Notes: generated by a model not told the origin, from the sequence alone. A DNA stretch of 64,000 nucleotides from Macrotis lagotis (GCF_037893015.1 NC_133658.1:424357890-424421889); one strand, 5' to 3'. Positions 13,766 through 26,400 are shown, counted from the stretch's first letter. Translations and numbers: made by a program.

Positions 13766-13809
13766 AAAAAAAATAAATTAAATATTGAGAAATTTAGAAA
13801 TATTAGATT

Positions 13810-13990
13810 AAAAAACAGGCAACAGGGGCGGCTAGGTGGCACAGTGGATAAAGCACTGGCCCTGGAGTCAGGAGTACCTGGGTTCAAATCCGGTCTCAGA
13901 CACTTAATAATTATCTAGCTGTGTGGCCTTGGGCAAGCCACTTGACCCCATTTGCCTTGCAAAAAAAACCCCTAAAAAAAATAGGCAACA
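13810..13990 (+). mobile_element. WSINE1-type SINE
   Basis: The body, about 13824-13975, starts GGGGCGGCTAGGTGGCAC and ends CCCCTAAAAAAA. The flanks match with one mismatch (AGGCAACA core). The neighbouring copy has different flanks, so the pair arose by two insertions rather than one tandem duplication. Confidence 0.88.
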
Positions 13991-15559
13991 AGTTAGCAAA
14001 CCTCAAGTTAAGAACCCTTGGATTAGACTGTAATGATAGTTAACATTTTTATAACACCTTGAGTTTTGCAAAGCAAAACCTGTGAGGTAGGAAAAGGGGA
14101 AAGAAATAAGAATAGTGTCATATAGCTAGAAAGTGTCTGAGACTACATTTGAACTCAGTTCTTTCAGTCTGAATCTAGGGCTCTATCCACTTTACTATCT
14201 ATAAGACTTTTCAAGTACTTTATACCTAGAAACTATGATTCTAAAAGAGTTGTTATTTCATAGTGTTGGCTCTTATTCCACTGACAGAGATTAAAGACCC
14301 TCCAGACCTTAGTATATGATTCAGTGAATTGCTATGTGGCAGGAGGAGGAGAAACACACATACCCCTTGGTGACCAACCCTCCAGGGATGAATCTCTGCC
14401 CCTGGCTTGGTTGCTTTTCCCCTTACACAGTGAATTCTTTGCCAAACTCATAATCAAATTTGTGTTCCTCTATCACAGCTCAGGCTCACCTCCAGTCCAC
14501 AACGAGATAGCAGAGGATGATTTCAGGGGAGGATAAAAAGATATTCTGTTTTGTAATGGTAAACATGGAAATAGAAAAAAATATTTTAGAATGAGTTTTG
14601 ATTTATTGTTGCACATTCAGAAAGTTCTGTCTGCTTTGACTATGGTGTATATATATATATACAGTAACACATTGTGATAATTCATTATTAGGAATTAAAA
14701 ATTCATATTTATATATTGCTTAAAGGTTTACAAAGTGTTTTTCCCACAACAATCCTGCCAGTATTCTCTCACTGGGATCTGTGACAATTTAGGCAGGCTA
14801 GGCTGAAATACATCTTTATACTATCTGCCAAGAAAGAATTTGTTGAGCAAATTAGTAACAAACCCTACTGTGAGGATGTTTAAACTACTTTAAAGAACTC
14901 CTTGTATTAAGATACATTAGATCTGACAAATAAAATTTTATAAAATTGACATTAAATGCAAACCATTATTTATTGAATAACTAGACCTTAGTTTAGAATC
15001 ATACTTAATATTTAGAATTGCAATGAATCTTCAGGTATGTAGCCGTGGATTCATATTATTATGTATGTTATATAAAATAATTTTTTTCTTTTATTTTCGG
15101 ACAAGTCACTTAACCCAGATTGCTTCCCCTCTTGCAAAAAAAATAAAAATAAAAGGAAGGAAGGAAGGCTCTAAACCAGGCTTCTTTCTCATAAGATTGA
15201 TCCCTCTGTCAAAGTTCGATTGTAAAAATCTTAGTGATAAAAGGGTTTATGATATCATCTGGAAAAATTACTTCATATAGATGACAGACATAGTATCTTA
15301 AACCATATCTCACTTTCATGTTCAAGAACTCTGAAATTCCTTGGCAACATAGTGATGCAAATAGTAAATCACCAATGGAACTGAACTCAAGATCTAGCCC
15401 ATAGACCCTTACTACCTGTGTGATATTGGGCAAGTACATTAACCTCTGACTGTCTCAGTTTATTCAGCTTTGAAATGGGAATAATATCACCTACTTCACA
15501 GGGTTATTGTGAAGATCCAATGATATATTATTTGTAAAACCTTTAGCAAAGTACAGCAC

Positions 15560-15850
15560 ATGACTTCTTGTTTCCTTTTCTTTCCACCTCTGACTTAGAA
15601 TCTTCTATTATTCCATCTCTATTTTTTCCTTATTATCTCAAATCGATTCTTCATTCTCACTTTGACCTCTTATGGCTTCTCCCTTCAGTATTTTCCTGGG
15701 ACACCATCCCTGCAGTGGCTATACTCTCTTTTCTCTATTTTGACTCCTTAGTGAACCAGTTCATCAACAACATCCTCTATTCTTACTCCCTTTTCTTATT
15801 ACCTCTTACCCTTGCCAAACCCACACCCATCATCCACACCCTTCCCTCCA
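15560..15850 (+). mobile_element. L2-like LINE fragment, sense
   Basis: Pyrimidine-rich sequence with the TGGGACACCATCCCTGCAGT type of block that recurs in old mammalian LINE remnants. It is too decayed to translate. The family assignment is from memory. Confidence 0.45.
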
Positions 15851-16369
15851 ATAATCTAATTCAATTAACATTTCTTAAGTGCACATATGCCAGACACTGT
15901 GGTAAGCATTGTGGCTACAATTAATGAAAAGGAAAACAGTCTGCCCTTGTGGAGTTAAAAAGGAAAGATGATACACAAAAGGAGGCAGAAAAACAAAGGA
16001 GTGAGGGGAGAATACCACGTTATACTTGATGTGGGGACATTTTACTCCATGGAGTTGAAACCAGGCAGAACTACAATTCAAAATTGTAGTAAGCTGGGAT
16101 CTAGTTCCTACTTTCTATAAAGAAAGGCATTGGTAGGAGTTGGGTACTCTACATTCCCATTAAAGGGAGTGGAAGCTGAAGGCAGTAGTGTCACTCAAAA
16201 CTTGACTTAGCAGTATGGTGGTGAGTTTAGAAGTGATAATCTTAGCCTGGGAGGGGATGTGAAATGATGCTCCCAAATATAGAGGTCTAGTCTCTTTCTT
16301 AAGCTTCAGGACCACACCACAAATAGTCTTATTGGACAGTTCAAGCAAAATCTTCTACAGACACCTGGT

Positions 16370-17180
16370 AATCAACATGTCCTAAATAGAACTTATTATC
16401 TTCCTGCCTTCTATCCTAAATCATCTCTTCTTATAAATGTCTTTATGTCACCACCTTCTCAATCAGTCAGGTCCCAACTTTTGTATCATTACTGACTGCC
16501 TCTTCCTACCTTCAGAACATCTCTCAAATCCAACCCTTTATTTTTAGTCACATAGTCACCTCCCTGGTTTAGGTCCACATTGTCTCTCACCTAGACTATT
16601 GCAAATAACCCATTAATAGCCTTGTGTTCCTTTCTCCAAACTAGCCTTCAAGTAGATGATTTTCTTCAAGCAGAGATAAATATCATTTCATTACTCAGCA
16701 AACTCTGGGAGCGGCCTCTTCCTTTAAACTCCAATATAATTTCTTTTGTTAGGCAATTTTAAACTCTTTCCCAACTGACCCATTTCTGTCTTTCCAGTCT
16801 TCCCAGTGCTTTACTCTCTTCCTTGTACTCTAGTATCCAGCTACACTGGCCTACTTGCAGATGCTCTTAAATGACATTCTATCTCTCAACACCTTGTGTT
16901 TCTATTAGATGTTTCCTATACTTGATCTGTTCTTCCTCTTCACTCTCAGAATCCCTAGATGTTTCCTTTAAGATTTAGCTCAACTGCTACCATCTACAAG
17001 AGGACTCTTGGACTCTTCTTATACTCCAGTGATTAGAGCCTTCCTTCCTAAAGTTATATTGTTTCTACTTTATATGTATCCTATATATGGATATATTTTA
17101 TTCCCATTAATATGTAAGTGCCTTGAGGGCAGGACCCTTTTCCAATTTTACTTTGTAATACAATTTTGGGCGTTTGACAT
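16370..17180 (+). mobile_element. L2-like LINE 3' portion, sense
   Basis: Blocks such as CACCTAGACTATTGCAAATA, CACTGGCCTACTTGCAGATG, CAGAATCCCTAGATGTTTCC and TAAGTGCCTTGAGGGCAGGA occur in the order expected near the 3' end of a mammalian L2 element. Confidence 0.65.
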
Positions 17181-17579
17181 GCATGAAATCCATAAAATTA
17201 GCAAAGATTGTTATTCATCCTCCATTCTCCAATAAGATCAATGGCATCATAGGGGTGATGTCTTGATTTGAGAGTGGTTTGGATTTAAGTGAAGTAGGGC
17301 TGCATAAAGTTGTTATCCTTATTCTCTCCTGCAAAGTCATTGAAATTCAGTGGCAAGATGGGTCAAGACTACTGGTGATGGACCAGGATGCCAGTAAAGA
17401 TAATTATAGATGAAAAAATGTAATCCTAGATGAAATTTGTGGGAGAAAGTATGCTACTAGATAGATATAATGGTAAAAAAAAAAAATATATATATATATA
17501 TAATCGTGTGTGTGTGTGTATAATTACAAAACTATTCATACCCCTTTGACTGGCTGATCCATATTTAGCATGATATCTT

Positions 17580-18140
17580 ATTTTTTTGATAAATAATATT
17601 TTTTCCAATTACATAGTTTTCAACATTCACTTTTATAAGATTTTAATTTCCAAATTTTTTGCTCTTCTTCCTTTCCCTTTCCTCAAGACATCAACCTGAT
17701 TAAACATTTCCACACTGGTCAAATAAAAGAAGAAACAGAACAAAAGGAGGGGAGAAACCATGAGAAAAGAGAAAACACTATGCTTCAATTTGTATTCATT
17801 CTCCATAGTCCTTTCTTTGGATGTTGGACAGAATTTTCTATCTTGAATCTTTGAAATTTGTCTTGAATCATTGTATTTTTGCAAGGAGATAAGTCTATCA
17901 TAGATGATCATTGTACAATATTGTTGTTACTGTATACAAAGTTCTCCTGGCTCTACTTACTTTACTTCATATCAGTTCATGAAACTTTCCAGGTTTTTCT
18001 GAAATCTGCTGCTCATCATTTCTTATAACACAATGGTATTTCATTATAATCATATACCACAACTTGTTCAACCATTCCCCAATTGATAAGTATTTGCTCA
18101 ATTTCCAATTCTTTGCCACCACAAAAAAAGAGTTTTGGAA
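17580..18140 (-). mobile_element. L1 3' untranslated end, antisense
   Basis: The segment shares ordered blocks with the other antisense copies in this window: CCAATTACATAGTTTTCAAC, GTTCTCCTGGCTCTACTTAC, CTGCTCATCATTTCTTATAA and CATTCCCCAATTGATAAGTA. It is 5'-truncated, as usual for L1. Confidence 0.7.
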
Positions 18141-19339
18141 CTATATCTTAAGCACTTTATGATCACAGATTTTTAACTCAAAGGGACTTAAAGACCATCT
18201 AGTCCTATTCTCTCATTTTGCACAGAAAATAACTAAAACCCCCAAAGGGGAAGGAATTAATTCAATGTCACCAAGGGAATGAGTGCAGACTTAGGACTCA
18301 AACCGCAGATGGGGCATGGTGGAGGGAGTTCTATTTGTACCAAAAAAAATCTTATTAGTAGTATTCATAAGGGCAAAAATACTGAATACAACCTATATGT
18401 CTTGTGACCAGAAAATAGTGTGATATATATGAACATAATAGAATATTGTTGTACTATAAGAAATTGCAAATATGAAAATAAAAGCCTGCATGAAGCAATA
18501 CAAAGTGAAGAAAGTATAATCAAAATATCAACATGTATGGTGATTACAGTTATGTAAAAAATAAGAGCAACAAGAACTGGAAAATATATAGAAAACAAGA
18601 AGAGAAGGGAAGTATTTGGTGTTTGCTCAAAATCAGTTTATATATTTTTAGTTAATCTAGATATGATAGAAATTTGTAATTATATATTTCTCCTACTTTA
18701 GAATGGTTTACAGGGTTTGTAAAAAGCAATTGTTTTTAATCAAGTTTATTTTTGTTTTAAAAAAGCAAAATTTTATTTTTGTTTTAAAAAATCAAAAATT
18801 AGGCATAGAGGGATGAAGAGATTTTCCTACATTTATACATCAACTTGGTAACTACATATTAGTTACCCTACATTAGTGGGATATCATAGTAATATAGAAT
18901 ATTAGATCCTGATGGGACCTTGGAAGTCCAAAGTGTACCATTCCCACACCCCTACTTTATAGAGAAGTCAAACCCAGAGAGTCAAAATTCTTTGCTCAAG
19001 TCCTTAAAGAACCAGAAATCTTAGTGTATCATGAAGCTGGTTAGAGAATAGATGTCAACATTTCATCAGAGTGACAACAGTTAAATGAGTATTTACAGAA
19101 TCTCCTAGCTGCCAAGTATGTTTGTATGCACACACATCTGCTTGACATCAACTGAAGCTCTTGGGCAAACTTCTGATATATTCTAGTGCTTTGAGTTCCC
19201 CCACATGAGTCACAGGGATAATTGCTTTGGCAGCTGCCTCCTTACCATCTCAGGGTATAGGGAGGTAGGCGCCCCAGCTGTCTCTGTGTTATCTATCCAC
19301 AAAGCTCTTTATCAAGTTTGATGTTTGTCCTTCATTCTT

Positions 19340-19560
19340 TTTTGGGGGGGGGTGCTAGCAGAGCCAGTTTATTGAAAATATCAAACAGTTCTTATAGAAG
19401 AAAGCCACAAAATTAGCATACAAAATAATAACAATGATGTAACTCTGTTTTGGGTAGGATGTAACCTAGCAGGATGTAACTCAGGCCAAGAAGTTCCAGA
19501 ACAGGGCTATCAACAAGTGAGGCCACGAATGACACAGTTATGTTATCAAATCAGAGTTCT
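19340..19560 (-). mobile_element. LTR-derived 3' end of the composite element (fossil)
   Basis: On the minus strand this segment parallels the LTR fossil at 58690-58930. Shared blocks are TGATAACATAACTG, TTACATCCTGCTAGGTTA, TATGCTAATTTTGTG, a TATAA-type box, AATAAA and TGGCTCTGCTAG, in the same order. The A tail begins just past the AATAAA of the LTR, so the retrotransposed RNA probably used the LTR poly(A) signal. Confidence 0.75.
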
Positions 19561-19755
19561 GTGGAAAACCTTCGGGCTTGAGGGTCACCAAAGCTTAGGT
19601 CTTTTAGTCATAGCTGATTTCTGACACAAACTCCTTATAACTTATTCTCTTTTTTGGAAAATCTGAGTAATATTTGCCTTTTATCTTGTAGTATATTTCC
19701 CCTCATCCACAATCTTTCAAATTTTACTGATGGGATCAACAATCATATCTGAGTC

Positions 19756-20820
19756 CTATATCTGAAGATCAAACCTTCTGTTCAGCTCTGGCCATTCCAA
19801 AAGGAACCTTTGAAATTCCCCTGGTTCATTGAAAGTCCATCTTTTTCCCTGGAAGAGGACATTCAGCTTTGCTGGGTAGTTCATTCTTGGCTGCATTCTA
19901 AGCTCTCTTGCTTTCTGGTATATTGTATTCCAAGCCCTACGAGCTTCCAATGTAGCTGCTGCTAAGTCCTGTGTGATCCTGACTGCAGCTCCATGATATT
20001 TGAACTGTGTCCTTCTGGCTGCTTGTAATATTTTCTCTTTGACTTGGGAGTTCTGGAACTTGGCTATAATATTCCTAGGGGTTGGTTTTTCGGGATCACT
20101 TTCTCTGGGGGATTGGTGGATTCTCTCCATTTCTATTTTGCCCTCTGCTTCTAGAATATCAGGGCAATTTTCCTGTAGTAATTCTTTGAAAATGATGTCA
20201 AGGCTCTTTTCCTGATCATGACTTTCAGGTATTCCAATAATTTTTAAATTATCTTTCCTAAGTCTGTTTTCCATATCAGTTTTTTTAATGAGATATTTCA
20301 CATTTTCTTCTAATTTTTCATTTTTTTTTGTTTTGAAGTATTGATTCCTGATTTCTGGTAAATTCATCAATCTCCCTGTATTCTATTCTTTGTCTGAAGG
20401 ATTTGTTCTCCTCAGAGAGTTTTCTTATCTCTTTTTCCATCTGGCCAATTTTGCTTTTTAAAGCATTCTTCTCCTCAATAACTTTTTGACTGTTTTATCC
20501 ATTTGACCTAAGCTGGTTTTTAGCATGCTATTTTCTTCAGCATTTTTTTGGATTTCCTTGACTAAGCTGCTGACTTCATTTTCATGTTTTTCCTGCATCT
20601 CTCTCCTTTCTTTTCCCAGTTTTTCTTCCAACTCCCTCATTTGATTTTCAAAGTCTTTTTTGAGCTCTATCATAGCCTGAGCCCAATTTCTGTTTTTCTT
20701 GGAGTCTTTAGATGCAGGAGCTTGTGCTTCCTCATCTTCAGACTGAGTATTTTGGTCCTTCTTGGGCTCATTTGCAAAATATTTCTCAATAATCTCCTTT
20801 TTGTTTCTCTGCTTGCTCAT
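19756..20820 (-). pseudogene. L1 ORF1-type RNA-binding protein of the half-LINE, broken
   Basis: The N-terminal piece (20458-20820, start MSKQRNKKEIIEKYF) is rich in Lys/Glu and predicts a coiled coil, like the ORF1p trimerisation domain. The C-terminal piece (19756-20370) carries the RRM-like NLKIIGIPE and a C-terminal domain with QAARRTQFKYHG and YPAKLNVLFQGKRW. Between 20370 and 20458 the frame is interrupted. Total span is about 355 codons, the usual ORF1 size. It is transposon sequence, not a host gene. Confidence 0.85.
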
Positions 20821-21886
20821 TTTCCCAGCCTGGACCTGGTTTGGGGTGTTTCTTGAGCTTTTGGGACACTCTCACAAGGGTCTCAGTGTGTGAGGTTCTG
20901 TCCTCCCTCCTGGTCTGTGAATGACCATAAGCACCTACCTCTGCCACGGGGCTGAGATGGGGTGGGGCCCTGCTGTTCTATGGCGGGGCCTAGACTGCTA
21001 TCAAGATCTGAATGTGGTCAGAGCCCCACAGTCCTGTTCCAGAGGCAGAGGACAGAGCTCTGCAGTCTCTCTTCACTCCCCTCCCTCAGCTCAATGGGCT
21101 CATGCCCTGGGGGCTCCTGCTTACCAGCTCTGCCTGCTTCTGTTTCCTGGATCAGGGCTGGGGAAAGACCATGCTGCTCGCTGTGTGCCCTGAGGGCTGG
21201 GCTCCATGTGCTCGCTCTGGCAGAGGTCCCTTGCTGTTCCCCCACTTTGTGCCCGGTGCTCCTCGGGGTGCAGCTCAGGAGACTCCCCCGCTGCTGTGAG
21301 CTGAGACTCCCAGTGCCCTGGGGCTGCCTCCGGGAGGCTGAAGTTCTTTGGCTCTGGCGGGCCACCCCTCTGGCAGCCGCCTCTCCAATCCCAGGGAGCA
21401 GAGCCTTTCTGCTTCTTTTCCAGGTTACCTTGAGTAGGAGAACTGCCTCACTGGGACCCTTTGTGGGTTCTGTCTCTTGAAAGTTTAGTTAGAGTCCTTA
21501 GCTGATGAATTTTATCAGAGAGCTCCTAAGACTAGATCCCTTGTCACCATCTTGGCTCCGCCCCCTGTCCTTCATTCTTAAAGAGGACCATGTCATCAAG
21601 GAGGTGATGCCATGACAAACACATAATGTGGATTTGAGTGAGGGGGCTGTGCTGAGGCACCAGCCTCACTTTCTCCTCTGGAGTCATCAGGGTCTAGATA
21701 TGAATCAGGATGCCTGGAGATGGCTTTGGAAGCAAAGGAATCAGGGTTAAGTGACTTGCCCCAAAGTTACACAGCTAGTAAGTGGACTGAGGCTGGATTT
21801 GAACTCAGATCCTCCTGACTTCAGAGAAGTGCTCTACCCACTGCATCATTTAATTTGTGAAGCTTAGGATATCATTCTTTTGTAAG

Positions 21887-22063
21887 AAAGTATAAAATCA
21901 GGGGCGGCTAGGTGGTGCAGTGGATAAAGCACCGGCCCTGGAGTCAGGAGTACCTGGGTTCAAATCCGGTCTCAGACACTTAATAATTACCTAGCCATGT
22001 GGCCTTGGGCAAGCCACTTAACCCCATTGCCTTGCAAAAACCTTAAAAAAAAGTATAAAAATC
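21887..22063 (+). mobile_element. WSINE1-type SINE
   Basis: The body is 21901-22048, starting GGGGCGGCTAGGTGGTGCAG. Near-identical flanks AAAGTATAAAATCA (21887-21900) and AAAGTATAAAAATCA (22049-22063) form the target-site duplication. Good conservation indicates a young copy. Confidence 0.92.
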
Positions 22064-24359
22064 AACCTCTCCTGCACTTATTCCTATAATCAGGAAGCTC
22101 TTCCTGTTCTGGTTCTCGGACAAAGGGCAGAGGGTTGAGAAATGGAAGAGAGACTATGACAGCCATCTTATGCATTCCTTGTATTTTAGAGATCTGCTAA
22201 CAATTCTAGAGAGGAGAAGGGATATGATTCATTCAAAGTAGTGGTAGAACTTTATGATAACAGTGGCTAGTATTTACATGAGGCTTTGGAGCCTTCAAAG
22301 CTCTCCATATTCATTATTTCATTTAAATTCCATTAAGGTAGGTAGTAGTATAAGTATTATTAGTCCATTTGTCACCCAATGAAACTGAATGAAGCAGAGA
22401 TAGTTTGTGATTTGTCTAAAGTCAAATAGTTATTAAATGGCAGGACTGGGCTTCAAACCCACATCTCCTGACATCTTATTTGATGCAAGACTGCCTATTT
22501 ATTACAAATTTGCCCCATTGCTTGGTTCTCTCCTATTTTCTTTTACCCTACCTTCTCACAGGAGAATCCTGGAAACATCAAGAACCTCTCCCTCAACTAC
22601 CCCCTCCCCTCATGGAGGGAGGAATGCAACCATCATGGAAGAGCATCCAGACTTAAGAGTAGTGAGGCAAATGGGGAAAGTTTGGAAGAAGCTAGGACCA
22701 CTGTATGGCAAAGTTTGTATGTTACACCTAACATTAACAGAATCCAAAATGCAACATATCAATTAGAGCTCTCTACTCAAAGTCAGGAAGACTCTGATTT
22801 TAGATCCTACCTCATATACTTAACTAGCTGTTTTATCTTGCACAAGTCATTTAATCTCACTCAGGCTTAGTTCTTTCATTTGACCAATGTGGAGAGTGTG
22901 GACTCTCCTACTTCCAGCTATTTCCTTGTGAGAGGGATTTCAGAATCATAAGCTGGTCCAACTCAGAAGACAAACTAAGGAGAGATCAAAGAACAGCTAT
23001 AAAACAATAACCCAGGGGTCACTATTGACATCATTAATTGGGAAATATTGTAAACTCCAGATTACTTGGAAGAAAATCAGACCAAATAGCTCTTTATTAA
23101 TTGGATACACAGTGAGGTAGGGTGAGTCAGTACATCTGAGTTCAAGACAGAGTTCTCGTTTACTAGTTATGCAACCTCAGACAAATCATGTCACCTCCCT
23201 GATCTTCATTTTCCTTAGGAGTAGAATGAAAACAATACATACATACACTGTCATCCCACCTGGTAGGAAGAAAGTACTTTGCAAACTGTAAAGTTTACCA
23301 CAAAGTGACATAATAATGATCTATTATTAGTAGATGTACCCCATGGTTGAAGAAGAGATAGTTAAGCAAAATGGATAGAATGCTAGGCCTGGAGTGAGTT
23401 TAAATTCAGTCTCAGACTCTTACTGGATGTGCATCTTTTGGTAAATCATTTATCTTCTGATGATCTCAGTTTCCTCAACTGTAAAATGTGAGTAATAAGA
23501 ATACCTCCCTGCAAGAGTTGTGAGGATCAAATATAAAATGTTTAGCACAGTCTAGCACATAGTGGGAGATATAGAAATTCTCATTATCAACATCATCATC
23601 AATATCATCATCATCATCGTCATCATTACTTTCCTAGATCTGGTTTCCTGAAGATTCAGGTAAAGTGCTCCTGGAGTTGCTTCCCCAAGTACTGTATCTG
23701 AGAGGGTCTTTATGAGGCCCCATGAAATCAGATAGCAGGATGTAGGACCAAGAGCACTAATAGGATGGTCTCCTGACTTGTTGGAGGGTGATTTAGCTCA
23801 AGATTCTTTGTGCCAGATGTTCTGAGGCAAGACATGCTGAGAACGGAGCCAAGCAGCCAAAAAACAAAGTAGAACAAGCAAAAAAGCAACCAAACCAAAC
23901 CAAACCAAACAACAGGCATTGAATGTGGTTTTTCCACATTTCAGTGTTTTCTCTGCCTGTTCTGTTGTTTATGTTATCCTGAAAGGAGTGAGTGACCATA
24001 TATAATGGGAGGGAACACATTTTAAAGAGAATCTCCCATTCAGTAAGCAAGGTTTCTAATCTTCAGCTAACTTCAGTACTGTTCATCTCCTTTTAGACCC
24101 TTCCCATTCTTCTCTTTTCCAAATCCTCCTCATTTTTTAGGGGTCTCCTCTATGAAGCCTTCTTTGTTTACTGCTTTCTCTCTGCCCTTCCCCAATGTCA
24201 TTATCAATCAAATAAGCAATCTGTCAGCAAACATTTATTGTCTACTGGGTGCCAAACCCTGTAGGCATGAAACTTCAAATATAAAAAATGAAATAATCTC
24301 TAATCTCAAGGAACTCACTATCTCTCTCTCTCTCTGTCTCTGTCTCTCTCTCTCTCTCC

Positions 24360-24390
<31 letters not shown>

Positions 24391-24490
24391 GTCTCAATCA
24401 ATATATACAAACAGATATATAGATATAAAAGGGGTTCCACTCCAATTATTATAGAAACCAGATGTAATCAGATCCTTAATCATTTTGGAG
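22064..24490 (+). other. Intergenic stretch, no gene seen
   Basis: Contents are an antisense MIR-like SINE near 22280-22480, a degenerate sense SINE near 22760-22920, another near 23350-23580, an imperfect ATC triplet repeat around 23589-23626, a CCAAA pentamer run near 23890-23910 and, from 24315 to 24400, a CT-repeat followed by an AT-repeat. No open frame resembles a known protein. Confidence 0.5.
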
Positions 24491-24499
24491 GAGTGAAGT

Positions 24500-25110
24500 A
24501 CTTTTTATTTTTTAATAAAATTTTATTTCCCCCTCCAATTATATGTAAAAATAATTTTTAATATTTGTTGTCCCTTTTTAAAATTTTGAGTCCCAAATTC
24601 TATCCCTCCTTGAACTGGTAAACAATCTAATATGGATTATACATGTGCAAATTAAACATTTTTGTATTAGCCATTTTATGGAAGAAAAAGAACCAAAAAG
24701 AGTTGAGGGAGAAGAAACAAACAAAAAAGAAAGGAAGACAAAAAGAGTAAAAATCGTATGCTTCAGTCTGTAGTCAGATGTCATCAGTTCTAGAGGTGGA
24801 TAGCATTTTTCATCATTAGTCCTTTGAAATTGTCTAGGATCATTACATTGCTGAAAACAACTAAGTCATTCATCCTATAATATTGTTGTTAAATATATAT
24901 AGTGTTCTCCTGGCTCTGTTCACTTCATTCTGTATCAGTTAATGTAAGTCTTTCCAGATTTTTCTGAATTCTTTGTTTTCATCATTTCTTATAGTTCAAT
25001 AATATTCCATTACAATCAATACTTGTTTAGTTATTCCCCAACTGATGTCATCTTCTCAATTTCCAATGAGTGAAATGCTTTGGGAATATTGTATAAAACC
25101 TAATATGGGT
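24500..25110 (-). mobile_element. L1 3' untranslated end, antisense
   Basis: Ordered blocks are TTATTTCCCCCTCCAATTAT, ATGCTTCAGTCTGTAGTCAG, GTTCTCCTGGCTCTGTTCAC, CATTTCTTATAGTTCAATAA and TTATTCCCCAACTGATG. These are the same blocks in the same order as at 17580-18140. Confidence 0.72.
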
Positions 25111-25814
25111 ACACAGGAAAATAAATGAATGGATGGATAAATGAATGGGTGAATGAATGAAGCATTTATCCTATTATGTGGAAAGCATTGGAGATACAAA
25201 TAGAAAAGCAGAAGCTCATCTTAATGAGGGATACAACATGCTGGGAAGGTTTTAACTTCAAGTCAGATGAAAAGTTTAATACTTAGCAAAGTAGATATCA
25301 TTGCTTCTTCTTTAAAGTAATTTCCAGTGATAAAAAACATTAGTTTTCAACGATGAATCCTTAATAGTGCCAATAATTTTGATGATAGAAACTTTTTTCC
25401 TGGGGTTTTCAATAGATGTGACTATAGCACCTACAAGAGCAGTTGCCAGGCCACAACTCCACCATGATTGTGTCTCAGAATGGTATCTGCAGACATTCTC
25501 TAGAAGTATTGCTCTTTCTCAGACTCATGGGTTCAGGATCCTGGGATATCTCTATAAGGCTCTGAGATGGTGATCAAGTTGGTGGTGGTGGTTTGACTGT
25601 TTGTCCCATATTGCCTATTCTCTCTCATTCAGAGTGCCTTGTTACTTTTTTATTCTTCATTTTTTTTATAAAAAGTTTAAAAAATTTATTGATAACTTTT
25701 GTTAATTACAAAATCTGTTAGGACTTCACATACCCTCTCTACTAAGCTATATCCAAACAAACTACTTTATAGCATACCTAACAGCTGTATTCTAGTGCCA
25801 TACTTATATCAAAT

Positions 25815-25957
25815 TAGTTTTTGTTTTTACAAGGCACTTGGGGTTAAGTGATTTTCCCAAGGTCACACAGCTAGGTAATTATTAAGTATCTGAGGCCCAA
25901 TTTGAACTCAGGTCCTCCTGACTCCAGGGCCAGTGCTTTATCCATCTAGCTGCCCCT
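25815..25957 (-). mobile_element. WSINE1-type SINE, antisense
   Basis: The body runs from TTTTACAAGGCACTTGGGGT to CATCTAGCTGCCCC. The end corresponding to its 5' head has a short internal deletion. No clear target-site duplication was found. Confidence 0.8.
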
Positions 25958-26034
25958 TATGCTGTACTTCTATTAATCCACAAGTGTTCAACTCACAAGT
26001 GAGAACCAAACAAAGCACAAGAAAAATCTTTTTT

Positions 26035-26400
26035 TTAATCTTATTCTTCTTTTTAATTAAAGATTTTATTTGAGTTTTACAATTTTTTCCCCCAATCTTA
26101 CTCCCCCTGCCCATGGAAAGAATCTGTCAGTCTTTACTTTGTTTACATGTTATACATTGATCCAAATTGGGTGTGATGAGAGAGAAATCTTATCCTTAAG
26201 GAAGAAACAAAAAGTATAAGAGATAACAAGACCAGACAATAAGATATCTGTTTTTTTTCCTAAATTAAAAGAAATAGTCCTTGAAATTTGTTCAAACTCC
26301 ATGGCTCTTTATCTGGATACAGATGGTATTCTCCATTGAAGACAGCCCAAAATTGTCCCTTATTGTTGCGCTGATGGAACAAGCGAGTCCATCAAGGTTG
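26035..26400 (-). mobile_element. L1 3' end, antisense, second subtype
   Basis: It begins with AATTAAAGATTTTATTTGAG and includes TTGATCCAAATTGGGTGTGA. Near 26315-26340 it matches the reverse complement of the start of this window. This 3' subtype differs from that at 17580 and 24500. Confidence 0.6.

Larger units (their letters stand above)
13991..19319 (+). other. Intergenic stretch with L2-like and L1 fragments
   Basis: No gene was recognised. Contents are AT-rich unique DNA, an (AT)n patch at 14648-14661, L2-like LINE remnants at 15560-15850 and 16370-17180, an A/T and GT-rich patch at 17474-17520 and an L1 3' end at 17580-18140. Nothing is recognised at 18150-19300 beyond AT-rich sequence. 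Confidence 0.5.
19326..21579 (-). mobile_element. Composite half-LINE: L1 5' end + ORF1 + LTR-derived 3' end
   Basis: The element is 19340-21565 on the minus strand, flanked by a perfect 14-bp duplication TGTCCTTCATTCTT (19326-19339 and 21566-21579). Reading the minus strand, it starts with the classic L1 5' end GGGGGCGGAGCCAAGATGGT, continues through a GC-rich leader (about 20830-21560), an ORF1 region (20820-19756) and a non-L1 3' segment ending in AATAAA, a C-run and a short A tail. There is no ORF2, as in HAL1 half-LINEs. The minus-strand integration site CTCTTT/AAGAATG fits L1 endonuclease. The structure suggests one RNA copied in trans by L1. Confidence 0.85.
19320..21849 (-). mobile_element. 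Long-tailed SINE, antisense, split by a half-LINE
   Basis: The SINE body lies at 21580-21849 (antisense, ending TCTACCCACTGCATCA). Its 3' terminus, TTTGTCCTTCATTCTT, lies at 19324-19339, 2.2 kb away. The half-LINE inserted into the last bases of this SINE and duplicated 14 of them. Related SINEs with the same AATGAAGGACAAA end occur near 26401, 28636 and 45438. Confidence 0.8.

Noticed and set aside
12971-13990. tRNA-like A and B boxes (GGTTCAAATCC)
   Set aside because: They belong to tRNA-derived SINEs, with no cloverleaf and an A-rich tail. The same boxes recur in all WSINE1 copies, so no tRNA gene is called.
20921-21480. Several open frames on both strands in GC-rich sequence
   Set aside because: They fall in the 5' leader of the half-LINE, overlap each other on both strands and resemble no protein.
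22437-22870. Open frames of 60-110 codons
   Set aside because: They begin in an antisense MIR-like SINE and show no recognisable domain or splice sites.
23589-23626. ATC-rich repeats as a CRISPR-like array
   Set aside because: It is a simple triplet repeat with no spacers, in a vertebrate genome. No CRISPR, operon or bacterial feature is present.
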